Below, one piece after another: positions 58,201-64,000 of a stretch of DNA of 64,000 nt; the stretch's first letter is position 1, and each line of letters opens with the position of its first letter. The notes under the pieces were generated by a model. It saw only the letters and a list, made by a program, of their open reading frames with translations, had not been told where the DNA came from and searched no databases. This DNA comes from Siphonodentalium dalli (lineage: Eukaryota > Mollusca > Scaphopoda > Gadilida > Siphonodentaliidae), in NCBI GenBank assembly GCA_032622095.1, contig CP136061.1, positions 10,243,287-10,307,286 on the forward strand. The letters run 5' to 3'. The translations under genes and the position numbers were made by a program.

Positions 58201-61200
58201 ATAAATATATCTACAGGGAGAATCCTTCTATAAATATATCTACCGGGAGAATCCTTCTATAAATATATCTACAGGGAGAATCCTTCTATAAATATATCTA
58301 CAGGGAGATTCCTTTTATAAATATATCTACATGGAGAATCCTTCTATAAATATATCTACAGGGAGAATCCTTCTATAAATATATCTACAGGGAGAATCCT
58401 TCTATAAATATATCTACAGGGAGAATCCTTCTATGAATATATCTACAGGGAGAATCCTTCTATGAATATATCTACAGGGAGAATCCTTCTATAAATATAT
58501 CTACAGGGAGAATCCTTCTATAAATATATCTACAGGGAGAATCCTTCTATAAATATATCTACAGGGAGAATCCTTCTATAAATATATCTACAGGGAGAAT
58601 CCTTCTATAAATATATCTACAGGGAGAATCCTTCTATAAATATATCTACAGGGAGAATCCTTCTATAAATATATCTACAGGGAGAATCCTTCTATAAATA
58701 TATCTACAGGGAGAATCCTTCTATAAATATATCTACAGGGAGATTCCTTCTATAAATATATCTACAGGGAGAACCCTTCTATAAATATATCTACAGGGAG
58801 AATCCTTTTATAAATATATCTACATGGAGAATCCTTCTATAAATATATCTACATGGAGAATCCTTTTATAAATATATCTACATGGAGAATCCTTCTATAA
58901 ATATATCTACAGGGAGAATCCTTCTATAAATATATCTACAGGGAGAATCCTTATATAAATATATCTACATGGAGATTCCTTCTATAAATATATCAACAGG
59001 GAGAATCCTATAAATATATCTACAGGGAGAATCCTTCTATAAATATATCTACAGGGAGAATCCTTCTATAAATATATCTACAGGGAGAATCCTTCTATAA
59101 ATATATCTACAGGGAGAATCCTTCTATAAATATATCTACAGAGAGAATCCTTCTATAAATATATCTACAGGGAGAATCCTTCTATAAATATATCTACAGG
59201 GAGAATCCTTTTATAAATATATCTACATGGAGAATCCTTCTATAAATATATCTACAGGGAGAATCCTTCTATAAATATATCTACATGGAGAATCCTTCTA
59301 TAAATATATCTACAGAGAGAATCCTTCTATAAATATATCTACATGGAGAATCCTTCTATAAATATATCTACAGAGAGAATCCTTCTATAAATATATCTAC
59401 ATGGAGAATCCTTCTATAAATATATCTACAGGGAGAATCCTTTTATAAATATATCTACATGGAGAATCCTTCTATAAATATATCTACAGGGAGAATCCTT
59501 CTATAAATATATCTACAGGGAGAATCCTTCTATAAATATATCTACAGGGAGAATCCTTTTATAAATATATCTACATGGAGAATCCTTCTATAAATATATC
59601 TACAGGGAGAATCCTTTTATAAATATATCTACAGGGAGAATCCTTCTATAAATATATCTACAGGGAGAATCCTTCTATAAATATATCTACATGGAGAATC
59701 CTTCTATAAATATATCTACAGGGAGAATCCTTCTATAAATATATCTACAGGGAGAATCCTTCTATAAATATATCTACATGGAGAATCCTTCTATAAATAT
59801 ATCTACAGGGAGAATCCTTCTATAAATATATCTACAGGGAGAATCCTTCTATAAATATATCTACAGGGAGAATCCTTCTATAAATATATCTACAGGGAGA
59901 ATCCTTCTATAAATATATCTACAGGGAGAATCCTTCTATAAATATATCTACAGGGAGAATCCTTCTATAAATATATCTACAGGGAGAATCCTTCTATAAA
60001 TATATCAACAGGGAGAATCCTTCTATAAATATATCTACAGGGAGAATCCTTCTATAAATATATCTACAGGGAGAATCCTTCTATAAATATATCTACAGGG
60101 AGAATCCTTCTATAAATATATCTACAGAGAGAATCCTTCAATAAATATATCAACAGGGAGAATCCTTCAATAAATATATCTACAGGGAGAATCCTTCTAT
60201 AAATATATCTACAGGGAGAATCCTTCTATAAATATATCTACAGGGAGAATCCTTCTATAAATATATCTACAGGGAGATTCCTTCTATAAATATATCTACA
60301 TGGAGAATCCTTCTATAAATATATCTACAGGGAGAATCCTTCTATAAATATATCGACAGGGAGATTCCTTCTATAAATATATCTACAGGGAGAATCCTTC
60401 TATAAATATATCTACAGGGAGAATCCTTCTATAAATATATCTACAGGGAGATTCCTTCTATAAATATATCTACATGGAGAATCCTTCTATAAATATATCT
60501 ACAGGGAGAATCCTTCTATAAATATATCTACAGGGAGAATCCTTCTATAAATATATCTACAGGGAGAATCCTTCTATAACTATATCTACAGGGAGAATCC
60601 TTCTATAAATATATCTACAGGGAGAATCCTTCTATAAATATATCTACAGGGAGAATCCTTCTATAACTATATCTACAGGGAGAATCCTTCTATAAATATA
60701 TCTACAGGGAGAATCCTTCTATAAATATATCTACAGGGAGAATCCTTCTATAAATATATCTACAGGGAGAATCCTTCTATAAATATATCTACAGGGAGAA
60801 TCCTTCTATAAATATATCTACAGGGAGAATCCTTCTATAAATATATCTACAAGGAGAATCCTTCTATAAATATATCTACATGGAGAATCCTTCTATAAAT
60901 ATATATACAGGGAGAATCCTTCTATAAATATATCAACAGGGAGAATCCTTCTATAAATAAATCTACAGGGAGAATCCTTCTATAAATATATCTACAAGGA
61001 GAATCCTTCTATAAATATATCTACATGGAGAATCCTTCTATAAATATATATACAGGGAGAATCCTTCTATAAATATATCAACAGGGAGAATCCTTCTATA
61101 AATATATCTACAGGGAGAATCCTTCTATAAATATATCTACAGGGAGAATCCTTCTATAAATATATCTACAGGGAGAATCCTTCTATAAATATATCAACAG

Positions 61201-64000
61201 GGAGAATCCTTCTATAAATATATCTACATGGAGAATCCTACTATAAATATATCTACAGGGAGAATCCTTCTATAAATATATCTACAGGGAGAATCCTTCT
61301 ATAAATATATCTACAAGGAGAATCCTTCTATAAATATATCTACAGGGAGAATCCTTCTATAAATATATCTACAGGGAGAATCCTTCTATAAATATATCTA
61401 CAGGGAGAATCCTTCTATAAATATATCTACAAGGAGAATCCTTCTATAAATATATCTACAGGGAGAATCCTTCTATAAATATATCTACAAGGAGAATCCT
61501 TCTATAAATATATCTACAGGGAGAATCCTTCTATAAATATATCTACAGGGAGAATCCTTCTATAAATATATCTACAGGGAGAATCCTTCTATAAATATAT
61601 CTACAGGGAGAATCCTTCTATAAATATATCTACAGGGAGAATCCTTCTATAAATATATCTACAGGGAGAATCCTTCTATAAATATATCTACAGGGAGAAT
61701 CCTTCTATAAATATATCTACAGGGAGAATCCTTCTATTAATATATCTACAGGGAGAATCCTTCTATAAATATATCTACAGGGAGAATCCTTCTATAAATA
61801 TATCTACAGGGAGATTCCTTCTATAAATATATCTACAGGGAGAATCCTTCTATTAATATATCTACAGGGAGAATCCTTCTATAAATATATCTACAGGGAG
61901 ATTCCTTCTATAAATATATCTACAGGGAGAATCCTTCTATTAATATATCTACAGGGAGAATCCTTCTATAAATATATCTACAGGGAGAATCCTTCTATAA
62001 ATATATCTACAGGGAGAATCCTTCTATAAATATATCTACAGGGAGAATCCTTCTATAAATATATCTACAGGGAGAATCCTTCTATAAATATATCTACAGG
62101 GAGAATCCTTCTATAAATATATCTACAGGGAGAATCCTTCTATAAATATATCTACAGGGAGAATCCTTCTATAAATATATCTACAGGGAGAATCCTTCTA
62201 TAACTATATCTACAGGGAGAATCCTTCTATAAATATATCTACAGGGAGAATCCTTCTATAACTATATCTACAGGGAGAATCCTTCTATAAATATATCTAC
62301 AGGGAGAATCCTTCTATAACTATATCTACAGGGAGAATCCTTCTATAAATATATCAACAGGGAGAATCCTTCTATAAATATATCTACAAATATCTACAGA
62401 GAGAATCCTTCTATAAATATATCTACAGGGAGAATCCTTCTATAAATATATCTACAGAGAGAATCCTTCTATAAATATATCTACAAGGAGATTCCTTCTA
62501 TAAATATATCTACAAATATCTACAGAGAGAATCATTCTATAAATATATCTACAGTGAGATTCCTTCTATAAATATATCTACAAGGAGATTCCTTCTATAA
62601 ATATATCTACAGGGAGATTCCTTCTATAAATATATCTACAAGGAGAATCCTTCTATAAATATATCTACAGGGAGATTCCTTCTATAAATATATCTACAGA
62701 GAGAATCCTTCTATAAATATATCTACAGGGAGAATCCTTCTATAACTATATCTACAAATATCTACAGAGAGAATCCTTCTATAAATATATCTACAGGGAG
62801 ATTCCTTCTATAAATATATCTACAGGGAGAATCCTTCTATAAATATATCAACAGGGAGAATCCTTCTATAAATATATCTACAGGGAGAATCCTTCTATAA
62901 ATATATCTACAGGGAGAATCCTTCTATAAATATATCTACAGGGAGAATCCTTCTATAAATATATCTACAGGGAGAATCCTTCTATAAATATATCAACAGG
63001 GAGAATCCTTCTATAAATATATCAACAGGGAGATTCCTTCTATAAATATATCTACAGGGAGAATCCTTCTATAAATATATCTACAGGGAGAATCCTTCTA
63101 TAAATATATCTACAGTGAGAATCCTTCTATAAATATATCTACAGGGAGAATCCTTCTATAAATATATCTACAGGGAGATTCCTTCTATAAATATATCTAC
63201 AGGGAGATTCCTTCTATAAATATATCTACAGGGAGAATCCTTCTATAAATATATCTACAGGGAGAATCCTTCTATAAATATATCTACGGGGAGAATCCTT
63301 CTATAAATATATCTACAGGGAGAATCCTTCTATAAATATATCTACAGGGAGAATCCTTCTATAAATATATCTACAGGGAGAATCCTTCTATAAATATATC
63401 TACAGGGAGAATCCTTCTATAAATATATCTACAGAGAGAATCCTTCTATAAATATATCTACAGGGAGAATCCTTCTATAAATATATATACAGGGAGAATC
63501 CTTCTATAAATATATCTACAGGGAGAATCCTTCTATAAATATATCTACAGGGAGAATCCTTCTATAAATATATCTACAGGGAGAATCCTTCTATAAATAT
63601 ATCTACAGGGAGAATCCTTCTATAAATATATATACAGGGAGAATCCTTCTATAAATATATCTACAGTGAGAATCCTTCTATAAATATATCTACAGGGAGA
63701 ATCCTTCTATAAATATATCTACAGGGAGAATCCTTCTATAAATATATCTACGGTGAGAATCCTTCTATAAATATATCTACAGTGAGAATCCTTCTATAAA
63801 TATATCTACAGTGAGAATCCTTCTATAAATATATCTACAGGGAGAATCCTTCTATAAATATATCTACGGTGAGAATCCTTCTATAAATATATCTACAGTG
63901 AGAATCCTTCTATAAATATATCTACAGTGAGAATCCTTCTATAAATATATCTACGGTGAGAATCCTTCTATAAATATATCTACAGTGAGAATCCTTCTAT
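55242..64000. repeat. Satellite array, 29-bp monomer, ~300 copies, open at window end
   Basis: Units of aatccttctataaatatatc + tacagggag with variants caggg/catgg, gaatcc/gattcc, cttct/ctttt, cattct. 'tggagaatcattc' variants recur 145 bp (5 monomers) apart at 55461, 55606 and 55751, and a ctagagg/tatacatgg pair recurs 116 bp (4 monomers) apart near 57459 and 57575, so there is local higher-order order. Units with a duplicated 'ctacaaatat' occur near 62384, 62508 and 62751. A single degenerate piece of the 38-bp satellite type (ggcgaacatctatgatatt) precedes it at about 55196. Confidence 0.98.

Overview
The window is animal nuclear DNA. It has intron-split coding exons with GT/AG borders, non-LTR retrotransposons, Helitron-like and TTAA-flanked MITEs, and very large minisatellite arrays. 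The style (short palindromic MITEs, Helitron-like tandem units, runs of G, arrays of 29-38 bp monomers) suits a lophotrochozoan, most likely a marine mollusc such as a bivalve. The species cannot be named from the sequence, and no prokaryotic or organellar feature was seen.

The one host gene I can support is on the minus strand: N-acylglucosamine 2-epimerase (renin-binding protein, RENBP). Three consecutive exons are visible at 42854-42935, 27922-28229 and 26765-26852. Their splice phases agree (1, 0, then 1) and they join into one conserved reading. Earlier exons must lie beyond 64000. The last exon, with the C-terminal catalytic His, was not found and probably lies left of position 1. Nearly all the window may therefore be intron of this gene, swollen by transposons and satellites.

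Layout. 1-17270 is a mosaic of MITEs: TTAA-flanked elements carrying a 69-nt hairpin module, a second family built from hairpins around a 'gaggtccccagaggg' core, a 470-bp foldback, and several minor TIR elements and tandem repeats. 17278-26658 is a satellite complex: a 37-bp array, a foldback TIR element with inner 32-bp repeats, then a 31-bp array related to the 37-bp array in inverted orientation. 26700-28376 holds two RENBP exons with partial duplications at their splice borders. 28377-35166 is an inserted block holding a nearly intact LINE and a LINE fragment. It splits an array of about eight copies of the exon acceptor region. 35167-42853 is intron with hairpin MITEs, Helitron-like 3' ends, a TTAA element and a 40-45 bp array reaching to about 10 bp from the next exon. 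43074-53275 is a 38-bp satellite with a 1482/2964-bp higher-order repeat, interrupted by a 5'-truncated LINE. 53276-55240 holds LINE fragments. 55242-64000 is a 29-bp satellite running off the edge.

The elements do not form an operon-like system. The interesting biology is structural: repeats that arise from exon or transposon ends, hairpin modules shared between MITE families, and nested higher-order satellite organisation inside a conserved metabolic gene.
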